Of a stretch of DNA of 64,000 bases, positions 10,214 through 21,262 are shown piece after piece (position 1 is the stretch's first letter; the number at the start of each line of letters is the position of its first letter). The translations under genes were made by a program, and so were the position numbers. Where the stretch lies: contig SSNP01000065.1 of NCBI GenBank assembly GCA_006937955.1, positions 2,561,532 through 2,625,531 on the forward strand. The letters are read 5' to 3'. This DNA is from Pachypanchax playfairii. Taxonomy: Eukaryota > Chordata > Actinopteri > Cyprinodontiformes > Aplocheilidae. The notes beneath the pieces are model-generated. The model ran no database searches. It had not been told where the DNA came from and saw only the letters and a list, made by a program, of their open reading frames with translations.

Positions 10214-10294
10214 TACACTACCAGTCAAAAGTTTGGACATTTAGTTGAATGAGAAACTGTATCCAAACTTTTGACTCTGTATATTTTGGCAGTG
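10214..10294. repeat. Tc1-type terminal-repeat miniature (about 80 bp)
   Basis: CACTACCAGTCAAAAGTTTG is followed after a short spacer by its near inverse (CAAACTTTTGACTCTG, then GGCAGTG). CCAGTCAAAAGTTTGGACA is a terminal-repeat type common in fish Tc1-like elements. This looks like an element reduced to its two ends. Confidence 0.65.
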
Positions 10295-10677
10295 TGTATT
10301 GCATGACAAGACAGTACCTTGGATCTTTGTTTCACTCATCCCTTCAAATCGATCCACAGTTGAGCCCTTGTTACAGTGTTTTTTTTTTTCTGCACTGAGG
10401 ACAACCCTGAACCAAAGGAAGTAATTCTGAGTTTGAGATACAGTCATGAGAAATAAGTCCAACCTCTTGTAATTCTAGGCTTCTGTGTACCGAGACATAA
10501 TAAAAATGATCTGTTCTTCTGCAGGTTCCCAAATTATTTAAATCAAACCTCAGAATGTACAAAACCATGTCAACAGTTTTTAAACAAAAGTGAAACCAAA
10601 ATGGATACATGACTGGAAAAACCTCATGATCCAACAACTTGTAAAACCTCCCTTAGCAGTAAGATTGAAAAGGGATA

Positions 10678-10968
10678 TTGGTTTGGTCAGTCCCCCAAAA
10701 CAGGAATGGTTCTGCAGGTGGAGGCCACAGTCTTTATCCATCCTCGTCTTTTTTTGACTGTTTTTCTCTAGTTTTGTATTTTACTCAGGTCAGTGTCACT
10801 ATTAGTAGCATGAGGAGAGACCTGGACCCTACAGAGGTTCTACAGGTGGTTCAATTCCACCAGGATGGAATATCAATACAGAAGGTTTGCTGTGTTTCCA
10901 AGCAAAATCTCAAGAACATGGTGAAAATTCCAGAAGACAAGCAGTTAATCTAGGAGAGTGGGACAGAA
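10678..10968 (+). pseudogene. Tc1-like transposase N-terminal remnant
   Basis: The frame at 10810-10950 encodes MRRDLDPTEVLQVVQFHQDG, then an SIQKV segment and SQ/K-rich residues. This matches the first DNA-binding helix-turn-helix of a fish Tc1-like transposase family. It ends where the minus-strand LINE tail at about 10970 begins. It lies entirely in the vegfc intron and is not translated as an intact protein. Confidence 0.55.
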
Positions 10969-10969
10969 T

Positions 10970-12064
10970 CAGAACAACTTTATTTATCCCCTAAATTTCA
11001 GACACACTGAGCAGCATTAAGACAAAGCATAAACAATTTTCGCAACAAAATACGCAGTATTACTTGTTCACAAAAGTGGAAAGAATAAAGATGATAAATT
11101 TATATAAAAGTTAAAAATATCAGCAGTGATACTGCTTTGTGGTGATGGATATGAGTTCCCATCGGCTGGAGTTAAAAAGCAAAGTGGCTTTTGGAACAAA
11201 GGTGGCTCTCCTCCTTTCAGTCCTGCAGTAAATGGAGCGAAGGCGCCACCCAGAGGGGAGCCACTGAAATGCAGGATGAAGAATGTGGGAGGAGTCATTT
11301 ATAATTTTGGTTGCCTGTCTGAGGGCCTGTTGGCAAAAAACCTCTGCTAAAGTTCTGACAGGCAGACCAATGATTTTTGAGCACACTAATGCAGTGTGCT
11401 GCAGTCTGTTTCTGTTCTGAAGGCAACCAGCAGGTGATGGAAAAGGCCATAATGCTTTCCAGGAAGGCGTAGTAAAAGGTCATCGAGATCGGTGTACTAA
11501 CTCCAAAGGAGTTGAGTTTCCTCAAGAGGTATAATCGTTGATGGCATCTCCTGAGAATCTCTTCTGTGTTGGCGGAGAATTTCAGGAGGTTGTCAAAGAT
11601 GGTTCCCAGGTATTTGTACTCCTCAACAACCTCCACCGTCTTCCCATGGATGGTGGTGGTGAAGCAGCCAGATCCCTCTGCCTGCTGGAGAAGGTCACCA
11701 CCATCTCTTTGGTTTTGGAGACATTGAGCTCAAGTCTGGAGCTGTCACAACACTCTACAAACTCCTGAAGAGCAGGTCCGTGATGTTGTGCGGATCCTGA
11801 CAGCAAAGAGAGGAGAACTGTGTCATCAGCGTACTTCACCAGGTGGCAGTTGGGCTGTGTGGATCTGCAGTCATCGGTGTAGAGGATAAAGAGCATAGGA
11901 GAGCGCACAGCCTTGGGGGTGGAATGTAGCTTGGAAAGAGAGTTGTTGACCTGAACTCTCTGGGTCCTGTTAGTCAAAAAATCAAGTATCCACAGGATTA
12001 GCTGATCGTCCAGGTGAAATCGGGAGGAAAGTTTAGTGGCCAGGGTGTGAGGCTGCAAAAACAA
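10970..12064 (-). pseudogene. Rex1/Babar-like LINE, 3' half, minus strand
   Basis: On the minus strand, 12064-11582 encodes RT motifs: LILWILDFLTNRTQRV, then VKYADDTVLL (catalytic YADD) and LELNVSKTKEMVV. After a frameshift near 11600, 11636-11295 continues with EVVEEYKYLG and LYLLRKLNSFGV. The 3' end near 10980 reads GGGATAAATAAAGTTGTTCTG, the tail type of this family. The 5' part is absent. It sits antisense in the vegfc intron. Confidence 0.8.
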
Positions 12065-12512
12065 GACCCAGAAATGTAGACAGGACTATTAAACACTCAT
12101 TTATAGAGTTTAAAAAAGTTGATTAGGGGTAAGTTGCACTTTAATCACTTTGAGACTTGTTTTAATCAGGTACAGAAGGCAGTTGGTAGCATGAAACCAT
12201 CTTTCTACCCAAACAACGATGTTCCTGTTCACTTTGTGAAAGTTTTTTATGTTGTTGGTTGTAAATTTTAGAAATTATTAACAGCAGCCTTACCAAGGGG
12301 GGCAAAAGCCAGTTTCTTCCTTATGCCGGTTCCAAGTCCAGATAAATGCAGAGGGTTGGTGTTAGGGAGGGCATCCAACATAAAACTTATGCCAAATAAA
12401 AAAATATTGCAAGTCACAAATCTGATTTTCCGATCAGATTAGTCAAGACCGACCCGGGTTAACAATGACCACCAGTGATGTTATTCTGCAGGGTGCTGAT
12501 GGGCTACTAGTG

Positions 12513-12980
12513 TCATGTTTCTACTTTAAGGCTCACTGATTTCCTCTCACTAGTTCCACCTGTGAGTAGTCAGGCCTCATCCCCTGCACCTGTCCAGGGT
12601 CCTTAAGGAGAGTTTCTCCTTCCATTCATTGCTAGTCTGTTGTACGCCTCTGAGCTCTACTTATTAAGCAACCCTGTACTCCGTAATCAGTCTGTTGGCC
12701 AGTCTACCAGTGTTCGACTTTGGATCACTTCCTCTGTAGCCTTCTCCCTCCTGGAAACCTGCCTTTCTCTGTTTCCCTGGAAACTGGTCTTTTGATCATT
12801 TGCTTGACTTTGCCTCTGCCTCAGCCCCTGTCCGATCCTCCTGACGTCAACTGTAAGTGACCTCTGCTTGTCTATTGGATATGATTATTGGATTTGTGAT
12901 CTGGATTTGCCTGTTCTCTCTCCTGTTTGCTTGGATCTGTGTGTTGAACTTGGACTGCTTGACCTAGCCTCCAGCTTGAG
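12513..12980 (+). mobile_element. Possible LTR 5' part
   Basis: The segment starts with TGTCATGTTTC and contains pyrimidine-rich, CTG/CCT-rich sequence of the kind seen in the other LTRs here (CTAGTTCCACCTGTGAGTAG and related phrases). A matching CA terminus and target duplication were not found. The call is tentative. A LINE 3' end is inserted directly after it. Confidence 0.35.
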
Positions 12981-13257
12981 CACCCAAGTTGTGGAACCAA
13001 CTCCCCCTGGATGTCAGACTCGCCCCTTCTGTTACAGTGTTCAAATCTCGGTTAAAGACGCATTTCTATTCACTAGCTTTTAAAACATCTTAACCTTTTA
13101 TATTCTATTCTGATTTTGTTTTTATTGCTTCTACTGTTTTTATTGTTATCTCTTAATTGTTTTTAATGATTATCTAGTTTTGTACTCAATGTACAGCACT
13201 TTGGAAAGTGTATTCCCTATAAAATGTGCTCTACAAATAAATTGGTATTGGTATTGA
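12981..13257 (+). mobile_element. 5'-truncated LINE 3' end (CR1/L2-like)
   Basis: The sequence encodes the last conserved residues of a LINE RT (VVEPTPPGCQT region; the DNA also reads LWNQLPLDVR-like residues in another frame). It is followed by a 3' UTR with GTACAGCACTTTGGAAAG and ends in a short ATTGGT-type tail at about 13257 (TTGGTATTGGTATTG). The target and the LINE lie in the vegfc intron. Confidence 0.6.
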
Positions 13258-14273
13258 ACCCTTTGGTTCTGTTGCTATCTCTCTAGTTTGCATTGCTACT
13301 AACCTTTCCCTTCTCATCAGTGATCCTACTGTGTTACTTACGATCCAATTCATACTCACCCTTCCACCATACATCCTCCAACTAGATTCTCTTTGACCGC
13401 TGGCATGTGTCTTTCCTTGACGCCATCTTGAATTCTCACCCGCTCAACAAAACAATAACAATGGTACCATTAGCTCTTCCTAAATTCTTCTGCAACATCT
13501 CAAACTGTTACTCACCTTGTCTGCCTTACAGAGTGTCATGCCAGATCGCGCCAGCTCCAGAGGTCCTCCAGGTACATTTCAATTAACATTGTTCTGTCTA
13601 GAAAAGTGTGGGTGCATATTTCTGGGTTCTCATCCCATTTTCAGTCTGCCATTCCAACTGTGGGTTGAAAGAGGAAGAAGGCATGTTCTTAGACGGAGAG
13701 AAAAGTAAAGTCAAGAGTCCTGAACTGAGAGGCGGGACTTTGAATGTAGGAAGGTGGGCATACTGTGGTTGCAAGACCAGAAGTCTAGGAGAAGGATTAA
13801 AGCTGTTCTATTGTTGTGCTGATAGAAAGAGGAATGGAGTAGGAATTATCTTGAAAGAAGAGTTTGAGACTCTTTTCACCTCCAGAACATTTTTAACATA
13901 GTAATGAGTCTAAAGCTGGAAACTGAAGGTGTTTTAAAGTGCAAATAACCCCACAAATCAACTTGTTTTCCTGATAAACTCTATAAATGAGTGTCTAGTA
14001 GTCCTGGCTACATGCCTGGGTACTGTTTTTGATATTTTAGCACATTTTAATACAACTATTCATTTTATACCAAAATCTTTTTAGTGGAGCGCTCTCTTCA
14101 GGTTAAAACATTACACGGCACTTGAATTTGAATCCGGCATTGCTATTGGCAGATTCCTAATACTAATTGCTATTAGCTTATTTTATCACTCATCTTTATT
14201 TATAAAGTGCTGTAACATTGGCCACTACTGAAACAAAGTGCTGATATTATAGATTTTAGTGACATCAGCATTC

Positions 14274-14841
14274 TGTCATGACTTGCGTGTTAGAGATTTA
14301 GGACCCAAGTGTGAGGAGCAAACAACAGTACGAGGTTTCGAAACAAAAGAGTCTTTCAATGAAAACGGCAAATGCTGGCGGAGCAGCTACTTACAAGAAT
14401 GATGAGGACAGAGGGGGAAAGTCCAAGCAAGCATGTTTCACAGGAAAATAATAATAATCCCAGCCCAAAGGTGAACACAGCCGAAGCAACTTAAATACAA
14501 AACCAAACTAATTACAAACTCAAAACACCTGAGAAAACAAATGACATGGAGAACATTTGGAAATGAAACGCACAGGAAGTGAATACAACTAAAACATCAA
14601 GGAACCTAACAAAAGGAGGGAAAACAGGAAGTACAAATGATGCCATAATAAAAGCAAAACCGAAAGTGCAGATAATGACCAAAAATAAAAGCTGAACCGA
14701 AAGACAGGATGAGACACGACACAAGACTACACCTCACAACAGAGAGGAGCTAGGAGAAAAACCCCAACACAAAATCACAGATGAAATCTGGAGAAAACTA
14801 CAAACACTAATAAAACCCAAAACAAACCCGAAGACCTGACA
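14274..14841 (-). mobile_element. Solo LTR (568 bp), family 1, minus orientation
   Basis: The ends are TGTCATGAC and GACCTGACA, the TG...CA structure of an LTR. The flanks CATTC and GATTC agree at 4 of 5 positions. Read on the minus strand it begins TGTCAGGTCTTCGGGTTTG. The LTR at 59985-60643 begins almost identically (TGTCAGGTCTTGCGGTTTG), so they are one family. No internal retroviral genes are present, so it is a product of LTR-LTR recombination. Confidence 0.75.
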
Positions 14842-15299
14842 GATTCTGCTACTGTGGAGTATAAAAGAAGCTCAATCTCTGCCACACTTCTGTAGCAAGG
14901 TGGAGTTTGAATAGAAAGTGTTCACAGCGACAATGAGGAACAGTGACCGCAGGTGTACCTTGTTGAGACAGTCACACAATATTACTCGAGCTAATCTAAA
15001 TATAGCTTTAGCTTTGGCCAAAAACAATGTACCACTCAGAGACAGGCCACATTCTATGCCGCAATGCCTCTCAGCATCTTTCACCCCAGGCAGCTTGAGC
15101 TATTAGCTCGGCTCAAGGCTGCTTGCCTCCTCTACAGAAGTTCCTTTCTTTCCTCTGTTCCCTCTGGTGAAGAAGATGGACAGAAATCTTTAACCTCCAA
15201 CTTGCTTCCTTCTGAGGCAATGGAGCTCACATCACCATGGCTTTCCATATTTCTGTCCATCTGAGCTGCTGCAACATATCAATCACACTTCAAGACACT

Positions 15300-15346
15300 C
15301 CCACTTTGCCTGTTTGGTGGTGGTCGGAGGGTCCGGTGGCTGTTTG
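15300..15346 (-). repeat. Short copy of the 30-bp minisatellite
   Basis: On the minus strand this contains about one and a half units of the GGACCCTCCGACCACCACCA repeat (15306-15345). The same unit is expanded at 21263-21850, 41689-41877 and 46582-46733. Confidence 0.75.
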
Positions 15347-15555
15347 GTGGTTGAAACCAGACCTAGCATGCTGCTGGCTAAAAGCTGTTAGCATAAACAC
15401 ATATCAAACCGGAAGAGACTGTGTGCTGTGGCCATGCACAGCAGGGAAGGAAAATGTATACTTTGCTCTCATAGGCTAGTTTGTTAGCCAATCTGAGTCC
15501 AGCGAATTCGAATGATGAATATTAATGAGTTTCAGCCAGAAGCCTGACAAATTTT
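15347..15555 (+). repeat. Dispersed repeat, paired with an inverted copy at 48178-48370
   Basis: The motifs CTAGCATGCTGCTGGCTAAA, GCTGTTAGCATAA, CATAGGCTAG and GAATATTAATGAG occur here in order. They recur as the reverse complement at 48178-48370. The repeat family was not recognised. It has no coding capacity. Confidence 0.7.
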
Positions 15556-18000
15556 GATGCAGACATATTGAAAGGTCTATCAGTGTTTTCTGACGTTTTT
15601 TAGATATGAAATGTTTCATATTGCAGATTAATACTTCAGAAATAACCACAAAGTCATGAAATTTGTGTGAAATTGCCTCCTTAAATACATTTTAATTTGC
15701 TGACTTTATTTAGGCATGATGGATTTCATCATTTAATTGATCTAATTGTTTTATAATTTGTTTTTACCAAATTCTACCTATTCTATTCTGATTTGTTTTA
15801 ATATTTTTAGTTTCTTTTTTATGTAACTGATGGCCGTTGTTCTTGAATGTGATGTGTTCAGGTTCAGGTCTGGACTTTGGTCCTGATCAGATCTCTACAA
15901 GTCCCTACCAGGGTCTCAGTCAGGTTCTGGTCTGGACTCTGCACCTTGATTCTTTTCTTCTTCAGTCATTCTGTTGGACGGCAGCGGTTGTGTTTGGATC
16001 ATGGTTCATGACCCAGTTTAGTCCAAGCTTCAGGTGTCAGACAGACTCACATTTGACTCTAGAACACTTTGGTATTCAGAGGTCAGTTCAATGACTGCAA
16101 GGTGTCCAAGTCCTGATGCTGCAGAACAAGCCCAACCCACCAGCCCTCCACCGCCGTGCTGACGGCTGGATCAGCTGTTTCTGCTGAAATGCTGTTTGTT
16201 TTTTGTCAAACATACTGCAGTGCATTATGGGTAACGTTTGGTCTTACCTGTTCAGAAGTCTTGTGGCTCGGTCAGGTGAAACTTTACAAACCTGACTCAT
16301 GCTCCAGTCCAGCACTCAGAGCACAGACACTGGGGAAGAGCCGACTTTTTGTCCAGGTGTGTTCATCAACTTCTCCTCCCATCTCTCAAAACTAGTTGGT
16401 CCATCAGAGAGGCTGGAATACTGATTTGTCAATTTACAATAAATGTATTGATCAAATGATGTAATTTGCATTAACATATTGTGTCTTTGTGATTATGGGT
16501 GGAAACTCATCTTAAGTTTTAGTGTATCTTGGAGTGTTCAGTATACACAGACATGTACTCAGAATGTGAAGTGTGCATACATCCAGAGGAAAGGACTGGT
16601 TTACCAGCACTAAGTGGTTACTGCAGTCTTGTGTGTAATATGACACCTAGTTGTGCTAATGACTTCTCAAAGCTGTCACTTAACCATTTCCTCTTCCCAC
16701 AAAGAAGGAAACATATACACACACATTCATCTATCCAGTCACATCTTGACCCCGTGTGACCCGAGTTAGGAGTGATTTATGAGTAGAACACAGGGATGTT
16801 TGAGATCTGCTACGTGACTCTGAATCTGTGTTTGAAAAAAGGTGCATTTTTAGACTCTTTGTGTATTTCATCACAGAAATATCCAGTCATCTAGCATGTG
16901 ACTCCATGGGACGTTAACAAATCAGTGCCTTTACACACCAGAGTCTCTGTTACATTATTGAAGTGTAACTCAGTCTGTGTGCATAATTTGGAAAGCAAAT
17001 GTTAGTATGACACAAATAACAAACATTTTCTGTATTTGGCAAATTCTATCAAGAAAACCTTCCACTGGTCTATCTTTACTTTCTTTGGAGTAAGATTTTT
17101 AGATTTTGATTTATATAGAAATCCTTAGACTCCCATTAACAGCAGAGAAAGTCTTTTTCAAACCAGGACTACAGCATGATTGACAGGTTGTTTAGTGACT
17201 GTAAGTACGAAATATTGCAGCATTTATTGAAACGTTGTTCGTGTGTGTGTGTTGGGTCAGCTGCAGTGTCCTCCAACAACAACTGCAGAAACAGTCCAAA
17301 TATCATCCAGAAACATTAGCCTTTTTTTAAAGAACATTTTTAAATATTATTCTCTAGGCTTCTTTCAAGTATGAATATTACATGCTGACCATATGAGTCA
17401 CATCATTAGAACTGTATGTTTAACAAACTGCTGATATTTTGCAAAGCTGCCAAAATGGAGGCATTACCAAACATGTTTAAATGTTTGAAGTAAACAACAA
17501 GCTATAAAATAATTCTTATTATTATTGTAAAATTTTTACTCAATATACTCAACATATGTCTGCAGGGATGCAAATGTCCCACATATTATATTTTTATTGA
17601 ATTAGGACCTTATTATCACAGAGATGTTGGATGGTTTTAATGTTTTCTGATATATCTGGAATGTGGAGTTGTCCTTCTAAAGTCCCAGTGTCCACTGCAC
17701 AGTGACTGATCCCAGAATCCACAGAGGTCACCACCGTTCCTGAACATCAATTGTCCAATTAAGAATTGATTCTTTGAAAGAACATCATATTTTTTTTGGT
17801 CATTTAATTTAAAACTAGCCTGTTTCATTTTATTTTCCATCTTTTTCTGATTTTACAGATACATTAATTTTACCTACAAAAGACTTGAGACTTTCCATCT
17901 AGTATAGTTAAAAGGTGTTCATCTCCTTCCATTGAAAGGCCTCTTTATATGTAGAAGAGACAATTTACAATTTACAAACCAGACCGAGTTTCTCCTGATT
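15556..18000. other. vegfc intron DNA without a recognised feature
   Basis: No supported gene or transposon. Short open frames on both strands lack any domain. It includes a short GTGTGTGTGT tract near 17240 and AT-rich sequence. Confidence 0.5.
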
Positions 18001-18056
18001 TAAGTTGAACTTGTTTGACAGTTTAAAGGTAATCCTGTCTTTTCTTTGTGTTGCAG

Positions 18057-18165
18057 TTGTCTCAGGCCTCCCTGTGAGGTAAGAAGACGTAGATGTGAGG
18101 CAGGATTCTTCTTCAGTGAGGAGGTGTGTCGCTGTGTGCCCTCCCACTGGAGACGACTAAACTAA
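18057..18165 (+). CDS. vegfc: vegfc, terminal coding exon
   Basis: After a TTTGTGTTGCAG acceptor, the frame completes the split Ser codon and then reads CLRPPC, a basic run (EVRRRRCEAG) and FFFSEEVCRCVPSHWRRLN, with TAA at 18163-18165. Vertebrate VEGF-C ends with the same cysteine pattern and the hallmark SEEVCRCVPS motif. The phase matches the exon at 9826-10150 exactly. This is the last part of the silk-homology propeptide, which is cleaved during ligand maturation and binds matrix or coreceptors. The basic run is notable for a possible proprotein or matrix interaction, which is inference. Confidence 0.93.
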
Positions 18166-18610
18166 AATCCAGCTCACCAGCTGCTAATGAGATGAAACTT
18201 AACGAGTTCAATCCGTTGTACACTTGCTGGTCCAAAGGAGTCCCATCAGCTGCGACACAGCAAAGTGAGGGGGCCCATGAACCCCTCACCCATGAAAATT
18301 GGGGTTTCACAGGAGAAGAATGCACTGACTCTCTTATGAGTATCTTTAATGATGAATGATAGAAGATCTGGATGAAGAAAGTACCTGACAGACTGAAGGA
18401 GAGACTCAACTTTTGTCACATTAGTAAAAAAAGTGTTTTAAATATTTGTCTACTGATTATGTGTCAGTAGTCTGATGTAAAAAAAAAAATATATAATTTA
18501 TTAAATACTATTTTCAACTTCAGTTTATTGAAATTTTTGCATTTGATATGAACTTCATATAAGCAATGTTTTTTATTGTGTTTGTAAAATAAAGTTAAAT
18601 GGATGTTGTG
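18166..18610 (+). other. vegfc: vegfc 3' UTR
   Basis: About 430 bases follow the stop codon without further coding potential and reach AATAAA at 18588-18593. The transcript end is expected 10-30 bases later, which is inferred. A solo LTR begins at 18673, about 80 bases after the signal. Confidence 0.75.
18588..18593 (+). terminator. vegfc: Polyadenylation signal AATAAA for vegfc
   Basis: A canonical AATAAA hexamer in AT-rich DNA is followed by GT-rich sequence (GGATGTTGTGTATTATTTTG). It is the first canonical signal after the vegfc stop. Confidence 0.75.
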
Positions 18611-18672
18611 TATTATTTTGTCTGTTTAATGCTCTTAGATGAGAATTCTTTATGTTATCTACACAGTGATAA

Positions 18673-19116
18673 TGTCATGGTTCCCACCAGGGGGTGTTTG
18701 TTCGAACCCCAAGAGCGACCCAACTCCAAGTACACACGGGGAAACAGAAATCAAAGGAAGTGAGTTTATTATAAAAAGTGCACGAGACAACAGAACAAAA
18801 CAGTGTAATGTGCTCGATGAAAACAGGACTGGAACTGAGGCGGGGAAGAGACTCGATCCTGGGGGAAGAGACTCGTTAGAAAACAAGTAACACGACCCGC
18901 TGCAGTGCGCAGGAAAAGTGCAACTACACTTACTGTGAGGTGAAGCTGTAGTTGCGGAAGGTGGGATCCGAAGACACTGCAGCGTCACACCCTGCAGAGA
19001 TAATTAGTGGAGACAGCACACACCACACAGCAGCTGCAGCGATCCCACCAGTGAAAACACTACAGAGAAAACCCCACAGATCTGAAAGAAAAACCCAAAA
19101 CCCCAGAACCGTGACA
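18673..19116 (-). mobile_element. Solo LTR (444 bp) with GATAA duplication, minus orientation
   Basis: The element has TGTCATGGTT and AACCGTGACA ends, with perfect 5-bp flanking repeats GATAA at 18668-18672 and 19117-19121. On the minus strand an AATAAA occurs in CTTTTTATAATAAACTC, which fits the polyadenylation signal of the R region. It differs in sequence from the 14274 family. No internal genes. Confidence 0.88.
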
Positions 19117-19539
19117 GATAAGCAGGTTTTCTTGTTATTTGAAAGGTACTGGTCTCCTTTAGCTAATTTTAAGTACATTTCATTGTTGGATCAAACCCAA
19201 ACAAAGTTGAACAGGTTTGGTTATAAATTCAAAACTCAAAGGAGCATTTTTACACAGAAAAGATGAGATAATTTAAGCTAGGACATGTCTGTAGTCACTA
19301 TGTGAGGCCTGAGTGTGCTGCTGTAACACTGCTTTACACTCACACCAAAAACAGGTAAGAATGCGTGGACCATATGCGTGCATTACGCGCCATCCTCCAT
19401 TATCTTTGGTTTTCTAACAGCTGATGCACTAGGGGTATAGGTTAGAGGCGGGGCTATGACATCATCCTTGTGGGTGGTGTTTTATTATTTTCATGCTGTA
19501 ACTGCTCGTCAAACCGTGTTTCTGGGCTTCTAAACCCAC

Positions 19540-20640
19540 CGTCTCTAACTAGCTCCAAGACTCTCTGCATTCCTGATGGACTGAGGTCTGCCAGTCAAAC
19601 AGGACTTCAGCCAGCATCATCACAGGAACCCCACAGGGATGCATCCTCATCCTCTACACCCTGTTCACTCACAACTACATCAAATCCCACAGGGAGAACA
19701 TCATCCTGAGGTTTGCAGACTGTCAGGGTTCTCTGGGTTTTGAGATTTTATTTGATTTTGTGCATCTGTCCTTTCATAGGGTTGTTTGTTTTCGGTCTCT
19801 TTTGCTTTTGCTCTTCTCCCTTCCAGGCGTTTCAGGGTTTTCCTAGTTCTTTGTCTACAGCCAGGAATAACTCCTGTGTGTTTGTGTCTCTATTGTACCC
19901 GCTGCCATAAGCTCTCCGCTGCTGTCGTCAGTACATCACTACTCCCCATCAGGATTATTGCTGCACACCGCTTCCGTCATCTACGCTCCATGGGCTGGTT
20001 CCTCGGTCTGCTCAGAACTCATTATTTCCCCACCAGGACCTCCATGTACATTAACTGAAGAAAGTCCCTCTGTGTTTTCCAAGGATCACTGTTTCAAGTT
20101 CTGTCCAGACTCTGACTCTGTTTCTCTGTCACCAGAAGCATATGTCTGTGATCTGCGCTCCAGCCTCTCCATCGCTGTAAAAATAAAAATCCTTTATTTC
20201 TTATACAACTCTCTGGTGGATTTCTGTGATTTCTATGACAACGCAGCATTGGTGGGGACAAGATGACCCGCAGGAAGGAGGTGGCCAGTGTGGTGGTATG
20301 TTTTGGGGACAATAACCTTACCCTCAACATGAACAAGACAAAAAAGAAGAAGAGATCTAACCAGCCAGTTGGTCCAGGGGCTTAAAGTGGAGAGGGTGGA
20401 TGTACGGGGGCGTACACATCACTGAGGACCTCACTTAGACACTCAACACCACACAGCTGGTTAAGTGGACTCAGCAGCTCTACTTCATGAGCTGGTTGCA
20501 GGTGTGTCATATGTCATATCATTGAGAACATCTGCAGGAGAACTGCTTTGATCCTTAAAGGCCCCACTCAGGTACAGAAGTGTGAAATGTAAAACTACGA
20601 GGCTGGAAAACTCTTTGTTCCCCACCGCCATTAGACTCCA
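19540..20640 (+). pseudogene. LINE reverse transcriptase remnant interrupted by a solo LTR
   Basis: Before the LTR, the DNA reads TGTPQGC-like residues, then LYTLFTHNYIKS and ILRFAD at 19590-19720. After the LTR (from about 20238) it resumes with NAALVG and later TKKKKRS-like residues and PTAIRLQNH near 20630. The break falls at the catalytic FADD box. The fragment is Rex1/L2-like with stops and frameshifts. The region 20640-21080 downstream has no supported feature. Confidence 0.6.
19721..20240 (+). mobile_element. Solo LTR (about 520 bp), + orientation
   Basis: Starts TGTCAGGGTTC directly after GTTTGCAGAC of the LINE RT and ends CTATGACA. It contains AAAATAAAAATCC near 20185, a polyadenylation-type signal. 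The host RT resumes after it. A clean target duplication is not visible; the right boundary may be off by a few bases. Confidence 0.65.
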
Positions 20641-21084
20641 AAACCACCTTACTAGTACATTCCACCTACTTTATCTAACTGGTTTTCACTATTTGCGAGT
20701 TTTTGCACAACTCATCACACCTTTTACATTTTATTATGATTTTGTTGTTTTATTGTTTGTGTGTGTCTTTATTACACGTCTATCCTGAACTTTATCTATG
20801 TTTATGTGGTATATGGTGGGGCAGCAAAGAAAAAGTTTTATTTTATTTAATTGTACAGAGAAACATGTTTCTTTAATGTGCACATGTCAAACATTTTTAA
20901 CTTGAATCTTCATTGCATTTGGGCCTTAAAAGCTGCAGACGTAGTTGGACATACTGTCTATAACTTGATTATTTACACATTGTTGTAACAGTAAGGGCAT
21001 GTTGGAGAGATCACTGATAATTCTTTTTAACTGTGTAATTAAAATGATTTATCTGAGTCACACAGAAGGCTTCATAAAGTCTTG

Positions 21085-21262
21085 AAATATTTACGGCGTG
21101 GTAAATGGTGTGTACTTGTATAGACGCATTTCTTAAGTCAGACGACTCCCAAAGTTCTTCACACTACAGTTTGTCATTCACACATTTGGTGATAAACTAC
21201 ACAGATGTAGCCACAGCTGTCCTGGGACACACCGACAGAGGCGATGCTGCCAGACACCAGCA
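21085..21262 (+). repeat. SINE-like dispersed repeat, host of the minisatellite
   Basis: Contains the phrases GTAAATGG, ACTTGTATAGACGC, CACACTACAGTTTGTCATTC and GTAGCCACAGCTGTCC. These recur at 40826-41087 and 41530-41690, and partly at 54707-54852. In the copy at 40826 this body continues directly through one minisatellite unit to a GTGTCTTGCTCAAGGACAC end. Confidence 0.7.

Larger units (their letters stand above)
10151..18056 (+). other. vegfc: vegfc intron between the BR3P exon and the terminal exon
   Basis: This 7.9 kb intron starts with GTAAGT and ends with a pyrimidine-rich tract and GCAG. It contains a Tc1 terminal-repeat miniature, a Tc1-like transposase remnant, a minus-strand LINE, a LINE 3' end, a solo LTR and part of a dispersed repeat, each listed separately. 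The stretches 13258-14273, 14842-15300 and 15556-18000 show nothing I can support as genes. Confidence 0.9.

Noticed and set aside
11068..11386. Short open frames as host exons in the vegfc intron
   Set aside because: They overlap the minus-strand LINE.
13517..13901. Two overlapping frames in the vegfc intron as a gene
   Set aside because: No recognised domain, splice structure or conserved motif.
18690..18720. GTTCGAACCCC as a tRNA B box
   Set aside because: No A box or cloverleaf at the right distance; it lies in a solo LTR.
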